A DNA stretch of 64,000 nt from Rhynchosporium graminicola (Eukaryota > Ascomycota > Leotiomycetes > Helotiales > Ploettnerulaceae). Positions 1 through 11,760 of this stretch are shown piece by piece. Where the stretch lies: the NCBI GenBank assembly GCA_900074885.1, contig FJUW01000005.1, forward strand, positions 2,801 to 66,800. Direction: 5' to 3'. The position numbers were made by a program, and so were the translations under genes. Position 1 is the first letter of the stretch, and the number at the start of each line of letters is the position of its first letter. The notes beneath the pieces are model-generated. The model had not been told where the DNA came from. It saw only the letters and a program-made list of their open reading frames with translations, and ran no database searches.

Positions 1-543
1 GTCTAATAGAAAAGGATATAGCGAAGACTTATAGGGCTCTTCAGGGCCTACTAGGCCCTAGTAGAGCGAGATAGCTCGATAGCTTTATTACTACCTCTTT
101 AACTCAGGCGCGAGGTATCGCTGCAACGTCAATTATAGCATATAAGTAAGCCTGAAATACCCTGAGAAGCTACCCCCCGCCTACCCTGGAGCGAATACAG
201 CCCCGCGCCACAGGGCACCCCTTCTATACTAAAGAAGCACCCCCTCTCTCTTCCTCTCTCTTCTACGCTAGAGAGCACCCTCCCTATGTCACAGGGCACC
301 CCCCCCCTACGCCGCAGGGCACTCTCTCTCGCTATAGAGCACCCTCTTCTCTTTCATCGAAGGCTTCGATTATCTATCTACTACTCGTAGTAGATATCGC
401 CTACCCTAGGCTTCTGTATCTCTCTTTTATTTAGTACTCTCCTTACCTGTATTTATAGCACGCACCCCCTGTACTTATAGCTCAAGTTTCCTTATAGTTA
501 GAAAAACGCCTGTAGCAAGATAGCGTAGTTAGATTCAATATCA
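1..543. other. RIP-altered, unidentified repeat-like DNA
   Basis: No open frame and no recognisable protein remnant in any frame. Stop codons are frequent and CpA/TpG is rare, as in the transposons further right, so this is probably part of an old repeat. It contains a cluster of GGGCACC-like motifs, listed separately, and ends at a telomere-like stretch. It could be the tail of another mobile element or subtelomeric DNA; nothing in it decides. Confidence 0.5.
208..350. repeat. degenerate GGGCACCC/AGAGCACCC repeats
   Basis: About six or seven imperfect copies of a short motif (cacagggcacccc, agaagcacccc, agagagcaccctcc, gcagggcactc, tagagcaccctc) separated by pyrimidine-rich spacers. Spacing is irregular (about 20-30 bp), so this is a degenerate minisatellite rather than a clean array. 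No function is visible. Confidence 0.5.
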
Positions 544-577
544 CCTAACCCTTAAACCCTAAAACCCTAACCCTAAC
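544..577 (+). repeat. telomere-like (CCCTAA) interstitial repeat
   Basis: Four to five variant CCCTAA units (cctaaccc, ttaaaccct, aaaaccct, aaccctaac), the fungal telomere repeat read on the C-rich strand. It ends exactly where homology to the GypA retrotransposon begins (578). The matching position of the other GypA copy (about 21470, minus strand) has no such repeat, so it is not part of the element. The C-rich strand running 5' to 3' is the orientation of a left chromosome end. Confidence 0.6.
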
Positions 578-599
578 TAGTACCTAAATAGAAGTAACT

Positions 600-3500
600 T
601 AAGTCCTATAAATCGACGACCGGTTCTCTAACTCTCTCTACTTCTACTTATTCTTCGGCGACTCGTAATACTCGCTGTAATCTACCCTTCTCTATAGTAG
701 AGAGTACTCGCGATAACGCCTTATCCGAGTTAAGCTCTCTAACTCCTATTATAATTAATAAACTCACCGAGTTACTAAACCTTCTCGATAATACCCCTAT
801 ATTAATAGTAACTATAAGTAACTTATAGGAAGACCGCGCTTACTAGCTATAAGAGGTAGAGAGAAGACTCGCGGAGGAGAGATAATTAAATATAGACTTA
901 TCTGTAGAGCTATATTAGTTATAGGACAAGTTCCGGGAACTACGCTAGTTAACTACTTAGCGTTCTATTAAGTCTATATCATTTGATAACGTTTAATCGC
1001 GTATAATACTACTATACTTAATTAAAGAAGATAATACTACTCTTACGCTTAATAATCGCCGTCGAGAATAATCTACCGGAGGAATATCATTAATATTATA
1101 TACTACGCGTATTAAGAAGATTCCGAACCTTCTAAATAAGCTCTCTAATAGAATCGACTACTCTCTAAAACTCTAGGAAGTATAGATACGTAACGCCCTC
1201 CGTCGCTACTCTAGCTACTTCCTTAACGAAGATCACTATAAAGATTAGTTACTTAATTAAAAAGAAGGAATAGCTAGAACTTACCTGGAACTCTCGTTCT
1301 TAGAACTAGAATATAATAAGGAAGGCAATATAATCGATTCATTTAATATAATTACTTAACTCGTCTCCTTCTTATCGAATCTATATGATTAATAAACTGC
1401 AAGAGCTAGCTACTTAGCGCTAAGGATAGATTATAAGTAGACCTTCTGAACGTTCTACTACGAGTTTCTTACGCTAGCTCGTAAAGCTAATATAAATAAT
1501 CAATCGACTCTGAAAATAGACCTATAGGAGAAGCTACTTGCACGGCTTCGGAAATAGCTCTTCTAATAGTACTAAACGTTAAGAACACTAGAAGAATACG
1601 TTAAGGCTATATAAGCTGAAGATTAAGGTTAATTTATCGAAAAAACCTACTATTCCGAGTCTTCGGCTAAGGCTAGCGCGACTCGGGAACGCCCTATTAA
1701 TACCTCCTCCTAGCGCTATATTACTAACTCTTCTTCTTATCTGTAACTAGGCCTTCCTACTCCCGAGAATACTAGTACGACTGATAATTAAACCTCTACG
1801 AGTCGTATACTATAGTAAGTGCGAAGCGACACTCCGCGAGCTCTATCGCTAGCGAATACTCCTTATTACTTTACACTTACCTTATACTTACGCTTATCGT
1901 TAGCTCGATCTAATACTCCGTATCGTATTAACGCGATTAATACTAATAATAATATTAATAGTAAGCTAGAAGATAATAATAACGAAGATACGTATAGCGA
2001 CGCTTAGGAGTATATTAAACCTCCGCTAGTAAAAGACTACGCCTAGGGAAAGACTCCTTCCTAAGTAGTATATAAGATATGCGATATCTTAACCTTATGA
2101 AGCTTCTTAGTAGTTAATCGTTTACTATATATGCTACTCTTACTAAGAATAGATTTTCGTATAAGCTACTTATATTTCTTGATTCTAGAGCTAATAGATA
2201 CTATTTTATTAATTATTCTTTTCTCAAATCTCTTTCCTTCTTTCTAAAACTTTTAACTTACTTTCTGCTAAACGTAATCCCTATTAAAGGTTTTAATAGC
2301 GTTAATAGTAGTATAATTAGTCACTATATAACACTTAACTTAATAGTAGATCGCCGCGTTCAGGTATTTACCCCCTTTCTTATTACTACTCTCGGAAACT
2401 ATAATATTATACTCGGAAGGACTTAGCTTTCGGAATATCAAGTACTCTTAGATACCTTTAAACGATAGATTATTTAGCTACTATATACTCCTTCTAGTAA
2501 CGTTTATAGCTCTCCGATCGAAATCAAGGACTTACGTAAATACCGTATCTACTAGCGCTATTAACACGACGCTAACGAACGAAACAGACGCCTTAATTAG
2601 TTCTGGGAAGCGTATAAGATATAGCGAAACGTAGCTATCTCTCCTGTTAATATTTAAGTAGTTACTAACTCTATATCTATTGTTAAACGACTACTACTAA
2701 ACGCTTAGAAACGCACTTCTAGGGAGACTTATAGCTATAAAAATATCTAAAACTCTCCCTTAGAGAGTGTTCTATAGGTAACTAACCTTCTGCTATTACT
2801 GCCGCTTAGTTAGGACTATTTCTCCGACGTTTATACTACTTATTATAGATACGCTAAGCCTAAGTGTTTATTATCTGAAGAATAAGAAGAGAGTAATAAA
2901 AAGAAGCTTTTATACGCTAGAGCTACTAATACACGTCCGAAGTATATACGATTTAGTAACATTATTACTTATATCCCGTGTAAATCTCTACTTTAATCCT
3001 AACTAGAAGTCTCTATATTAAAGACCTACGTATAAGATTACGGCTATATAATCTATACTATAGATTAATAGTTACTAGGAATACTATCTCGCGAGCTAAC
3101 AGAAGCTACTCTAGGTATAAATATAGCTATTACGCTATTTCGGAAGCGCTAATAGTAATAAAGACTACCTCCTCGTGCGCTCAGACCTCTCTAAGAGCTT
3201 CTTACACTAGAGACTTATATAATCAGTAGCCTAGCTTTCTATCTCTTATATAAACGCTAGAAGTCTTCTAACGATAAGATCTTCTCTATTACTCTCCACG
3301 AGATAGATAAGCTTCTTAATAACCGAATCGCAGATTAGTAACGTAATACTACTATCGTATCTTTAACTATCGACCTTATAGAACGCTATAAAACCGCTTA
3401 GTAATTTACTATTAGCTTAAGCGAATTGGATTTAGAACTACGGATTCCTCGCGAGTATAGCTAGTAGGTATATGTCTTTTCTAAGGAAGCTAGCGATATT

Positions 3501-6500
3501 CTCCCTTCTTATCGTTTATACGATCACTGAATTGAGCTTAAGGAAGGGGTTGAAAAGAGCTTTAAATACTTCCCCTTATATAAGATATCAGCTAAGGAAC
3601 TTGAAGTAATAAAAGCGTATATTACTAATAGCTTAGCTAAAGGTTTTATTAAACCTTCTTAAGTACTATACGCTATACTTATTCTTTTCGTTAAGAAAGC
3701 TAATAGAAGTCTACGGTTCTATATAGACTTTCGTATAGTTAATACCCTTACGAGGAAGAATTAATACCTACTGCTATTAATCGACGAAACGCTAGCTAGA
3801 ATCTCTACCGCTAAGATCTTTACTAAACTAGATATTTACTAAGCTTTCTACCGAATTCGAATAGATCTAGCCTCTGAAGAGTATACGACCTTCCGGACCC
3901 GCTACGGAGCGTATAAATGCAAGGTGCTACTATTCGGTCTAACTAATAGCCTTACGATATACTAGCGGTATATGAATAATATCTTATTTGACTACCTGGA
4001 TAACTTCTATATAGTATATTTAGACGATTATTCTGATCTACTCTAATGACTTACTATAGTATTAATTATATATATATAAAGTACTATAACGATTATAAGA
4101 CGCTAGATTATAAGCTGACCTTAAGAAGTGTGAATTTAATATTACTTATACTAAATACCTTAGATTTATTATCTCTACTTCTGGAATCGAAGTAGACCCT
4201 GAAAAGGTTAATATTATATAATCTTAGAACTACTTAACTATAGTTAAGGGCGTATAATTATTCTTAGGTTTTTATAACTTTTACTAGCGATTTATTAAAG
4301 ACTACGGAATAATCGTAAAACCTCTTATATAACTTACTAAAAATAACGTGTTATTTCGGTTCGCTAGAGAGTATAAAGATACTTTTGATTATCTAAAGCA
4401 CGCTCTCACTTCGGTACTACTCCTCTACTACTATTAGCAAGATCTACTTTATATAATCGAAATAGACGCTAGTAACGAAGTAATAGTAGGTGTGCTATTA
4501 TAATAGCATAATAAAGACTAGTTCCTAGTAGCTTACTTCTCTAAGACTATATTACTAGCCGAGCTTAATTACGCTATCTATGTTAAGGAAATGCTTATAA
4601 TTATATGATCTTTTAGTAACTAGAGATCTGAACTCGCAGGTGTACTATATTAGATCTGTATTATTACTAACTATAAAGCTCTTAAGTACTTTATAACCTC
4701 TAAGTAGTTAAACGCACGATAAGTATAATAAGTAGAGCTACTTGTAGATTATAATTTTATAATTACCTATCGACTTAGAAAGTATAATCTACTCGCTAAC
4801 GCTCTCTCTCGCAGAATAGATAAATTAGATAATTAAAATAACGCTAAGAGAGCCTAACGTTTATAATAACTGCTACGCGAAGACTAAATCGATCTAGTAC
4901 TACTTATAAGTAACCTTCGGAATAGTTCTGACTCTATAGATAGCTTTAAACTTATTAACGCCTTAGAAGTCGCTGACCTATCGCTAGTTTTCTCTATAGT
5001 ATAGTAAGTACTCGATACTAATTATATTATGCTATTACTCTAAGTACTGCGAAAACAAGCTCTCTCTACTACTCCTAGAAAACTAACTATAGAAAAAGAT
5101 CTTCTACTCTACGAAGGAAGATTAATCGTACTTAACGTTTTATACTTTCGCACGCTACTTATACGCGAAGTATACGACTGATTAGAGACTGCTTATCTAA
5201 GTGCAAAAAAGACCTTATAACTCCTGTCGTTATAGTACTACTAGTATAGAATCGCTTTAACTATTAATTAGTACTACTATAACTGCTATACTTACTAACG
5301 AGTTCGAGTGCTATAAGATAAGAAACCTGGATTACTATAGCCCCTGCTAGTACTATCACGCTTATAGGAATATATTATAGTTGATTACTATAGCTTTAAT
5401 CACGATAAACATAGTTATAATAATATTCTCGTATTTATAGATCGTTTTAGTAAATAAGTAATTAGTATTTTATACCGGAAGACCTCTGATACGCGTGACC
5501 TTATAAAGCTCTACTTATATTACGTATACCGCTATTTCGGAGCTCTACTAATAATTACCTCTAATAGAGGACTTTAATTTATTTCTCGCTTTTAGATTAC
5601 GATTGTTACGATTCTTAGTACTAAAAGATAACTTTCTGCAGTAGACTACTTATAAACAGATAGCTAAATAGAGATCTATAACTAATATCTTTAACGCAGA
5701 TTACGACCTTTTATCTCTTACTATTAAGATAACTAGTCGGAATTCTTACTTATTTTAGATTACGCCTAGATAACCCTCCCTTACGACTCCCTTAGAGGTC
5801 TCTTACTCTTTGAAATCGTTTATAGATATATACCTCGCGTTAATTAGAATTAGAAAGACCTACTTAACTTTACTATACCTACTAATAAATTAAATACTTA
5901 GTAAGCTCTAGATTACGCTAATTATCTACGTAACGCCTAGACTACTGCTTAATTAAGCCTCTTATGCGTATAAGCTAAGATATCCCGATCTTATAATCGC
6001 TTACGCTATAAAGTCGACTTTACTATAGATAACCTTATTTAGCTAGATATGCGCTACTTTATAAGCACTCGACCTAGTAAAAAACTCGACTTCCTGACTA
6101 ATAGACCCTTCTATATAGTTGGAAAAGTTGGAAGCTCTTATTATTTGGAGCTCCCTGCTAGTATAAAGGTATATAACGTCTTCCCTGCTGCTAAACTACG
6201 AAAGCATCTAAACGATCCTTTACTAGGATAAACCTTACTGCTGCTACTACCTATTAATATTACTAGTAACGATAAATAGGAAATCGAAGATATACTTACG
6301 TGCCGTAAGTAGCGTAATAACCTCTTATACCGAATCTCCTAGTTGAATCAGGAAGTCGATCTCATATAGTATAACGCCTCAGATGTTAAATACGCTCCCG
6401 CTAAACTTCAATAATTCTACCTTAATAACCTAATATAAGCTAGACCTCCTGCTAAGTTATCTAACTAGCTAAATGCTTTCTATAATAGAATTAACGATTA

Positions 6501-6540
6501 CGACTATCTTAATAGTAACAAGGAGATAGACTAACGCTCG
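600..6540 (+). pseudogene. GypA-1 gag-pol remnant
   Basis: Polyprotein for retrotransposition, now riddled with TAA/TAG codons from CAA/CAG and TGG. Domains seen by reading through stops: gag about 600-2030; reverse transcriptase about 3500-4100, with the catalytic YLDD motif still readable near 4013-4035; RNase H with IEIDASNE near 4460; integrase about 5100-5900, with the zinc-binding region near 5260 and the catalytic-core stretch VDYYSFNHDKHSYNNILVF near 5370; an integrase C-terminal open stretch at 6049-6231 containing RPSKKLD and KVGSSYYLELP; then a chromodomain about 6270-6530 (YNAS, YAPAKL). Order RT-RH-IN-chromodomain defines a fungal chromovirus. It cannot make protein. Confidence 0.85.
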
Positions 6541-6570
6541 AGGGCGAGCTTTTTTCGGAGGGGGGGGTAG

Positions 6571-6820
6571 TATAACGACTAGTCAGATTAGAGGTTTGGA
6601 GGTTTAGAGGTTTCCCTCTATTAGTAGAAACACTTACTGCTAAGCGAGATTATACGAGTAGAGTTTAGGGGCCCCTTTTCATATATATACTTCCTTTCTC
6701 TCTCTACTTCTTCACTCCTTAGTTATAGATTCTAAGTTGATTCTTACTACTTGATATTCATAGCAATATGAGGTCTTATTACTAAGGTAGTTTTGAGACC
6801 TTTCTAGAGCAAGCGTCACA
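6571..6820 (+). repeat. GypA-1 3' LTR
   Basis: Begins TATAACGACTAGTCAG (RIP form of TGTGACGACTAGTCAG) and ends AAGCGTCACA, so the unmutated LTR has short inverted ends TGTGACG/CGTCACA. It matches both LTRs of GypA-2 in reverse complement, but is about 15 bp longer because of extra copies of an aggtttgg-type motif near 6590-6615. Confidence 0.88.
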
Positions 6821-6825
6821 CTAGT

Positions 6826-6916
6826 AGTAGTAGTATTATAATATGTATAATAATACGTCAGGTATTAGTATAGACGCCTCAGGCGTCAAGCATACTAACG
6901 GGTGCAACCCGTCATA
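6826..6916 (+). repeat. copia LTR relic (CopA), 3' part
   Basis: Matches the reverse complement of 59660-59755, the terminus of the copia element at the right of the window. It ends with cccgtcata (RIP form of CCCGTCACA). Two short perfect palindromes lie inside: gacgcctcaggcgtc and acgggtgcaacccgt. The upstream half was displaced by the GypA-1 insertion and then lost. Confidence 0.75.
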
Positions 6917-7250
6917 AAATAGTATCTAGAGAAGCTATCTTACGGGCCGTTAGTAGACTTATAGGTATAGGATCAGAAAGTATAAGTATATAATTACTAA
7001 CTTATATATGTATAGAATATAAAAACAGAAAGGAAATAGGTGCATGATAGGGAAACTTACTTGAAGTTATTTGCGATAGGGAGAAAAAGGTATATTTAGC
7101 AGGGGGAAGATCTATATATATACTAGGGGGGGTAGTCCGTGCACCCTATAGAATAGAGCTAGCCTAATCTATAGAGTTTACTCTATTTGCACTAATTGAT
7201 TATTCATTTATTTGAATTCACTTAAGCTTTATCAATACACCTGCCTATTT
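6917..7250. other. AT-rich transition into host DNA
   Basis: No coding signal. Sequence up to about 7150 still looks RIP-altered; from about 7190 CpA and TpG reappear and composition becomes that of the host island. No element ends recognised. Confidence 0.5.
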
Positions 7251-7577
7251 AAGTAATTATTTGTTAACTTTATATAGCTGCCTTCTGTTAAGCGGGATGC
7301 TGACTAATCTTCGGCGAGGCTGAGGGCGGCCATTTCCGAACTGCGGGTTTGTAGGGTCAAAATGAAGCTTCTATCCGAACTGTGCCAGGAGGCTTCAACT
7401 ACTTCCATAGATCAACCGTAAACTCCTACTTACTGCTCTGACGAGAATACATCTGCATCAATTCGTTTCTTCTCTCATCGAATAGGCGAAAAACAGGTGC
7501 CCACCTCATTCCTTTCCTCAAACACCCAGCAGCGCCTCGAATCCCTCTCTTCACACCTCCAACCATCAACACCCGCA

Positions 7578-8160
7578 ATGTCCACCACAGCCCCCGCTCG
7601 CCCTCCAATAACCTGCCACGTCCTCGATACCACGACCGGCCGTCCAGCCTCCTCCCTCTCCATCACACTCACCTGCACCTCCGTCCCCGATATCGAGTTT
7701 ACAGGCACCACGAACCACGACGGCCGGATAACAGCATGGTCGAATACACTGGGACCGAAAGGGGACAAGGGAAGCTATGTGCGTGAGAAGGCAGTCGAGA
7801 AGGGTGGTGTGTCAGAGGCTCTGAGGGCAATGATCGATGAGCAAGGTGCTGATTCTGGGGATGCGAGCAGTATGTATATTCAGGTTGTGTAGGAAAACGT
7901 CCAGTATACGGAGACTGATGCGTCGGCAGGGCCGGCCGGATCAAGTCTCTGGAAACTACGCTTTGATACTGGAGCGCATTACGGGATCGAGAATACATTC
8001 TTCCCGGTCAGTTATCCTCAGAGCCATAGGTCAATTGATGCTGGAATGGAAACTGACTTTTTAGGTGGTCGAATTATCCTTCCTGGTCAACAAAGAAGAA
8101 CATTTCCACGTCCCTCTGCTCCTTGGTCCTCACAGCTTCACGACATACAGAGGCAGCTAG
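7578..8160 (+). CDS. 5-hydroxyisourate hydrolase (transthyretin-like)
   Basis: Hydrolyses 5-hydroxyisourate to OHCU in purine (urate) breakdown. Three exons, 7578-7869, 7930-8006 and 8065-8160, give 154 residues. Intron 1 (60 bp, GTATGT...CTGAT...CAG) removes an in-frame TAG at 7890; intron 2 (58 bp) runs GTCAGT...CTGAC...TAG. Family hallmarks are all present: ITCHVLD near the N-terminus with its active-site His, HDGRITAW with the Arg, HFHVPLLL with the second His, and the diagnostic C-terminal YRGS. The ATG at 7578 is the first ATG in this frame; open frame extends upstream without one. Length is slightly over the family norm because of a Gly/Ser-rich loop before WKLRFDTG. No PTS1 signal, so probably cytosolic. 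Intact despite lying 0.7 kb from degraded transposons. Confidence 0.92.
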
Positions 8161-8490
8161 ATTTGCGATGTCAACGACGCATGTTCGGAATGAATAGCGC
8201 GGGAACTTGCTAGGCTTGGTGACAACAGATTTTGAGAGTTTGAAAGATACCATATTCAATTCATGCTTTTCTCAAGCCCAGCCCAGTTTGATTTGGTCCG
8301 GTCCATTCATTTTCAGCATCCCCCAACGCCCGTCCTTCGAAACTCCCATGCCTACGCAAGCATTGGCTCTTAGCCAACCTCTCTTCGCATGTCCCAGGTC
8401 CGATCTACGAAAAGCCTATCTTCTCCAAGAACCCCTTCTTTCTCTGCCCTTCCTTCTAATAAATCCCATCCAAACTGCTCGTCTCCTACT

Positions 8491-8859
8491 CTAAGATCCC
8501 TTCGATGCCCCCGATCCGAATCCCGAGCCATGTTCTTCCTGCAACTCCTTCAGGCTCTTCTCCTCCCGACTCCCGTTCGCAGACTGTGTGTTGTCATACA
8601 TCCCCGATTTCTCAATCTCTTTCGGGTGGAACGCGGAACCGTGGTGTTTCTGATATGTGGAGTTGGAAGAATGATGTATGCTTAGGAAAGATCTGTGCGA
8701 GCGTACGGGTGTGATTTCTGGTGCTTCCATTGTTGCGTTTGGAGAGGTATCGGCGTCAGGGTGAGGGAGGGTTGTGTTTCTATCTGAGTGATTGTGGTTG
8801 TCAGTGTGAGGGCGTAGGTAGCATTGAAGAGGAAGTGCAACCTTCGGAGAGTGGTTCAT
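8491..8859 (-). CDS. hypothetical protein
   Basis: Open frame of 122 codons convergent with the HIU hydrolase gene. I recognise no family. The product is hydrophilic, His/Ser-rich in the first half, with a charged KELQEE segment and a Gly/Ser-rich C-terminus (GSGFGSGASKGS). An internal Met at residue 44 (MEAPEITPV) is an alternative start. Codon composition is host-like and free of RIP. No signal peptide or membrane segment. Overlapping plus-strand frames are shorter and less protein-like. It may be only part of a spliced gene, or not a gene. Confidence 0.35.
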   Translation of the reverse strand: MNHSPKVALPLQCYLRPHTDNHNHSDRNTTLPHPDADTSPNATMEAPEITPVRSHRSFLSIHHSSNSTYQKHHGSAFHPKEIEKSGMYDNTQSANGSREEKSLKELQEEHGSGFGSGASKGS

Positions 8860-10190
8860 GAAATCCAGTACCCTTTACCATCATGCTGCCTGCATGAGAA
8901 GGAGCGTTTTGAACTTGGGTAATCATTAATGGATGTGGCGTATATTCTGTTTCGGTGATGTGAGGTTGATGTTTGTAGATGTACTAGGAGTGTTTCTGAT
9001 TTTCTCGTTAACGATCATATAATCTCGGTGAGCTGAACATGGTCGTTGACAAGGAGCAGCTTCAATTTTTCAAGTCTCACTCAAGAATGACCTGTAACGT
9101 GAGCGGAAAACACATGCTGCTTTGGGCTTGAACTGTCTCTCAGATTGATGTCCTAGGTCCTGCAGGATCAAGACGGTGCTTCCTCGCGATGCAAAGTCAT
9201 GATCGAAATGGACGAATCTTCACACTGGAGAAGTGAAGCTTACCTGTATGGAGAGCTCAAGCGTGGTAATGAGGATCTGGTTCGATGCTTGGATGTAGAG
9301 TGAAATCACATTCAGCCTGTAGAACAACATGCGAGATTTCGTCGGCATATGAACACTTCCCAAATGGGCTGGCACTATCATCTCAGCTCCGCGCATTCTG
9401 CCACGGCATTACAGCCTCGACAAGGTCGTGACAACCAAGCATGCAGCCTTGTCGCCAGCATCCCGTGAGAGGAAGGAGAGAAGGTGCATCCCAGCCAGAT
9501 TCCCCAGGAGCATCCCCTCGCAAGATAACGAACAGTGAGAACAGTACCGCGAATATTAAGGCACATATAGAGACATCTTCGTGAAATCGGCAGTAGAGAA
9601 AAGATACGAGTCATATATAATTTGAGCATCTTGGGATGCATATCTGGGCTGAACGTTTGGATGTCTATAAGTGAACGATTGAGCAAGCTCTACGTGCCGA
9701 ATAAATGTATTTGACTGGACTCTTTGCGTGGCTCCTTCGTAATTTGCGCGAGTGAGTACATCGGGGGTGAAGGGGAAAACGTAGTAGTAACCCAAGTCAG
9801 CCCGGCTGAGGGCTCAAGGCTGAGCTGATAGGCACCCGGCAACTATTGAAGATAGCAGAACTAGACTCTTTTAACAAGTACAACACCGCACACACCATAG
9901 CGTGGCACCTCTTGAGTATGGAGCACTTGTCCATGGCGTCTGCTTGCTCTTGTCGAAGGCAAATGATGTGGTGGAGATATCGACTTCCAACACACGCCCA
10001 GCCTTGCATTTGATTCTTCACGGGTAAGGCTTGATGACAAGACTGAGTTACGTGCCGTGCCGTACGGTCTGTCGGGATGACCCAAATCGCTGGGAATTGG
10101 CATTGTTCAGCGCTCTCGCATTTGGACGAGTTTCTGCGGCCTCCGGTACTTGTCTCAATCCAATCCAACCCAATTGAATCCAAATTCCAT
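8860..10190. other. host intergenic region, no gene recognised
   Basis: Host-like composition with all dinucleotides present. Several short open frames on the minus strand (9378-9686, 9797-10342) have low-complexity or Cys/Trp-heavy products and no family resemblance. No RNA gene seen. Confidence 0.5.
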
Positions 10191-10203
10191 TCAATCCAAT
10201 GCC
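10155..10203. repeat. CAATCC-like low-complexity tract
   Basis: Degenerate tandem copies of caatcc/caaatt over about 50 bp (caatccaatccaacccaatt...attcaatccaatgcc). It lies just past the stop codon of the RanBP2-finger gene, overlapping its last codons, and creates the Asp/Met-rich C-terminus of that product. Confidence 0.55.
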
Positions 10204-11340
10204 ATACAGTCCAGGTCCATTTCGTCCACGTCCACATATCCTGGTTGGCTGGGCCCCTGAGCAGTTGCCCCTTCAGCAAGGACCTCTTGCAAGGACATAG
10301 TAGCATTTGGAGTCCAGTCCATATCATCCACAGGCCTTTCACTAATACCTGTTAAGGCTGCCTCCAGTCTACTTCTGGCACCCTGTGCATCACTCTTGCT
10401 CGCAAGATCCCATTCTTTGAGTTCCAACCACAACCGATGAAACTTATCCGCCCTCGTCCCGTCGCCCAACATACTCATCAGATCCTGTGCCTGCAAAGAC
10501 ATCCTCCGTATCTCCTCATTGTCACACAGGTGTCTATGTGTAGCCGAGTTCCTTATCCGCACAGCATCGCTCAATGCACCTTCCAAAGTGTAATTTGACA
10601 TCGGGCGTAAAGCGTTCGCAGGAAGGACAGAAGGAAGGATGGCTTTCCAGGTTGACAACTCGACTGCTTCGGCGCAATCCCATCCTTTCGCGTGCAGGAA
10701 GTCGGGGAGCCACCGACCAGCGAATTCGAAACAGCTTTCTTCCAGCATTCGTTGAATCATGACGAGGATGTAGTGCTGGACTTGGTACGGGAGGCCAAGG
10801 TCTGAGGATTTCGGCGTGGGACTCGAGGTTTGGGTATGCTGTTGGTTTGTCTAGTTCCTGTTAGTTCATCTCGGGAGCCCATTACAGGAAACGTACTCTC
10901 GTCCACAGTGTGCTGTTGATTTGAGCGCTTTGGTTCATGTTTGCGTACCGTGGCGCCCAGCGACTCACCGCAAGGCCCCTGCCAGATACTTCTGGTAATG
11001 AGTCCTTCACAGCTCGCATTGGAACCTCCGCTTGTTGCAGATAACCATTGTGGTAGTCGGCAGTCTGCACATTGCGTACAATCGTGTGTTTGTATGTGCT
11101 GGCATCCGGCGCGTTCCCCAAATGTGCAGAACATCGAAAGCAGCCCGTACGCCACTGAAAGTTCGAGAAGTGACATGATGCGCAAGTCCAATCTCCAGGT
11201 CGCTGCTTCAAACTCTCCCTCCCACGATCGCTATGAGCCCATCTGCTGTGCTGAAGCCCTTTTTCGCTCATCATGTTGTGTTGACGCGTCGTGAGAGGGC
11301 TGGCTGGTGTTGCGGTTGCTGCTTGTGTCGCTGAAGACAA
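10191..11340 (-). CDS. RanBP2-type zinc finger protein
   Basis: Two exons, 11340-10897 and 10850-10191, joined in phase 0 across a 46-bp intron (GTACGT...CTAAC...TAG), give 367 residues. The N-terminal part holds one RanBP2-type finger: W51, C53, C56, N60, C67, C70 in GDWTCASCHFSNFQWRTGC. Such fingers bind RNA or ubiquitin/Ran-like partners. The C-terminal two thirds are helical and Leu-rich with no known domain (LQVQHYILV-like start, then WLPDFLHAKGWDCAEAVEL), ending in an acidic DVDEMDLD tail. The ATG at 11340 is the first in frame. Intact. Its 5' side faced the GH10 xylanase gene head to head until the Helitron landed 0.3 kb upstream. Role unknown beyond the finger. Confidence 0.85.
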
Positions 11341-11642
11341 GACAAGCCTCGTGGAAGGATGTATTGGGCATTGCGTCTACTGAATCTGCGCCTTGGTCGG
11401 GCTAGCAATCCATTGCTGCCTTTATGGTGAGTGTGAGTGAATAGTCAAAGATTGCATGTTTGTTAGTAATTCATGATGCTGGCTGGTGTTTGCAAGTTCC
11501 CCGGACTCGACGACGGACTCCATTCAGCAAAACAAAACAAACCCACCCATCTTTGCCAAGGCCCAGCTGTTCTCGGCTCGGCTCGGTTCGGCCCGGCTCT
11601 CCCCCGTGCCCGTGCTCTGCTCGCTTCCCACCGGCAATCCCA
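11341..11642. promoter_or_regulatory. left half of a divergent promoter region
   Basis: Host DNA between the start of the RanBP2-finger gene and the Helitron end. It is CT-rich, with a GC-rich tract of ctcggctcgg-type repeats at 11572-11600. The matching right half is 54320 onward. Assigned as promoter from position only; no specific factor site is claimed. Confidence 0.4.
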
Positions 11643-11760
11643 TCTTCTATATAATATTGAGCTATTTGTGGATCACCAGTTTAAAAAACGGGTCACGTGA
11701 AATGCTGTGATTGGCTATAACTAGGCCTTGGCAGGTGCACGGCCGAAAAGGAGGAATATC
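11643..11760 (+). promoter_or_regulatory. HelA-1 5' terminal region, RIP-free
   Basis: Contains an E-box CACGTG (11693-11698), a reverse CCAAT box (gattggcta) and a GC-rich tail, repeated at the 5' ends of HelA-2 and the mini-Helitron. Unlike the interior it keeps many CpA/TpG. Likely the Rep-helicase promoter and rolling-circle start; role inferred from position. Confidence 0.55.

Larger units (their letters stand above)
578..6820 (+). mobile_element. GypA-1: 5'-truncated Ty3/gypsy chromovirus
   Basis: Long terminal repeat retrotransposon on the plus strand, heavily RIP-mutated. Read through its stops it gives gag, reverse transcriptase, RNase H, integrase and a C-terminal chromodomain, followed by a G-rich polypurine tract (6557-6567) and a 3' LTR (6571-6820). 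The 5' LTR and roughly the first 130 bp of the internal region are missing: homology to the complete minus-strand copy GypA-2 (14399-21845) starts at 578, directly after a telomere-like repeat. The 3' LTR is followed by ctagt (6821-6825). The related copia LTR at 59660 shows this as an undisturbed ctagt site, so ctagt is the target duplication and the element had jumped into a copia LTR. Confidence 0.9.

Noticed and set aside
208..350. GGGCACC repeats as a CRISPR-like array
   Set aside because: Units and spacing are irregular, and the host is a eukaryote.
7890..7892. In-frame TAG in the HIU hydrolase frame, suggesting a pseudogene
   Set aside because: It lies inside a 60-bp intron with GTATGT, CTGAT and CAG signals; splicing restores the frame through to the YRGS end.
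9797..10342. 181-codon minus-strand open frame
   Set aside because: Overlaps the 3' end of the RanBP2-finger gene in another frame, and much of it comes from the CAATCC repeat; composition is unlike a protein.
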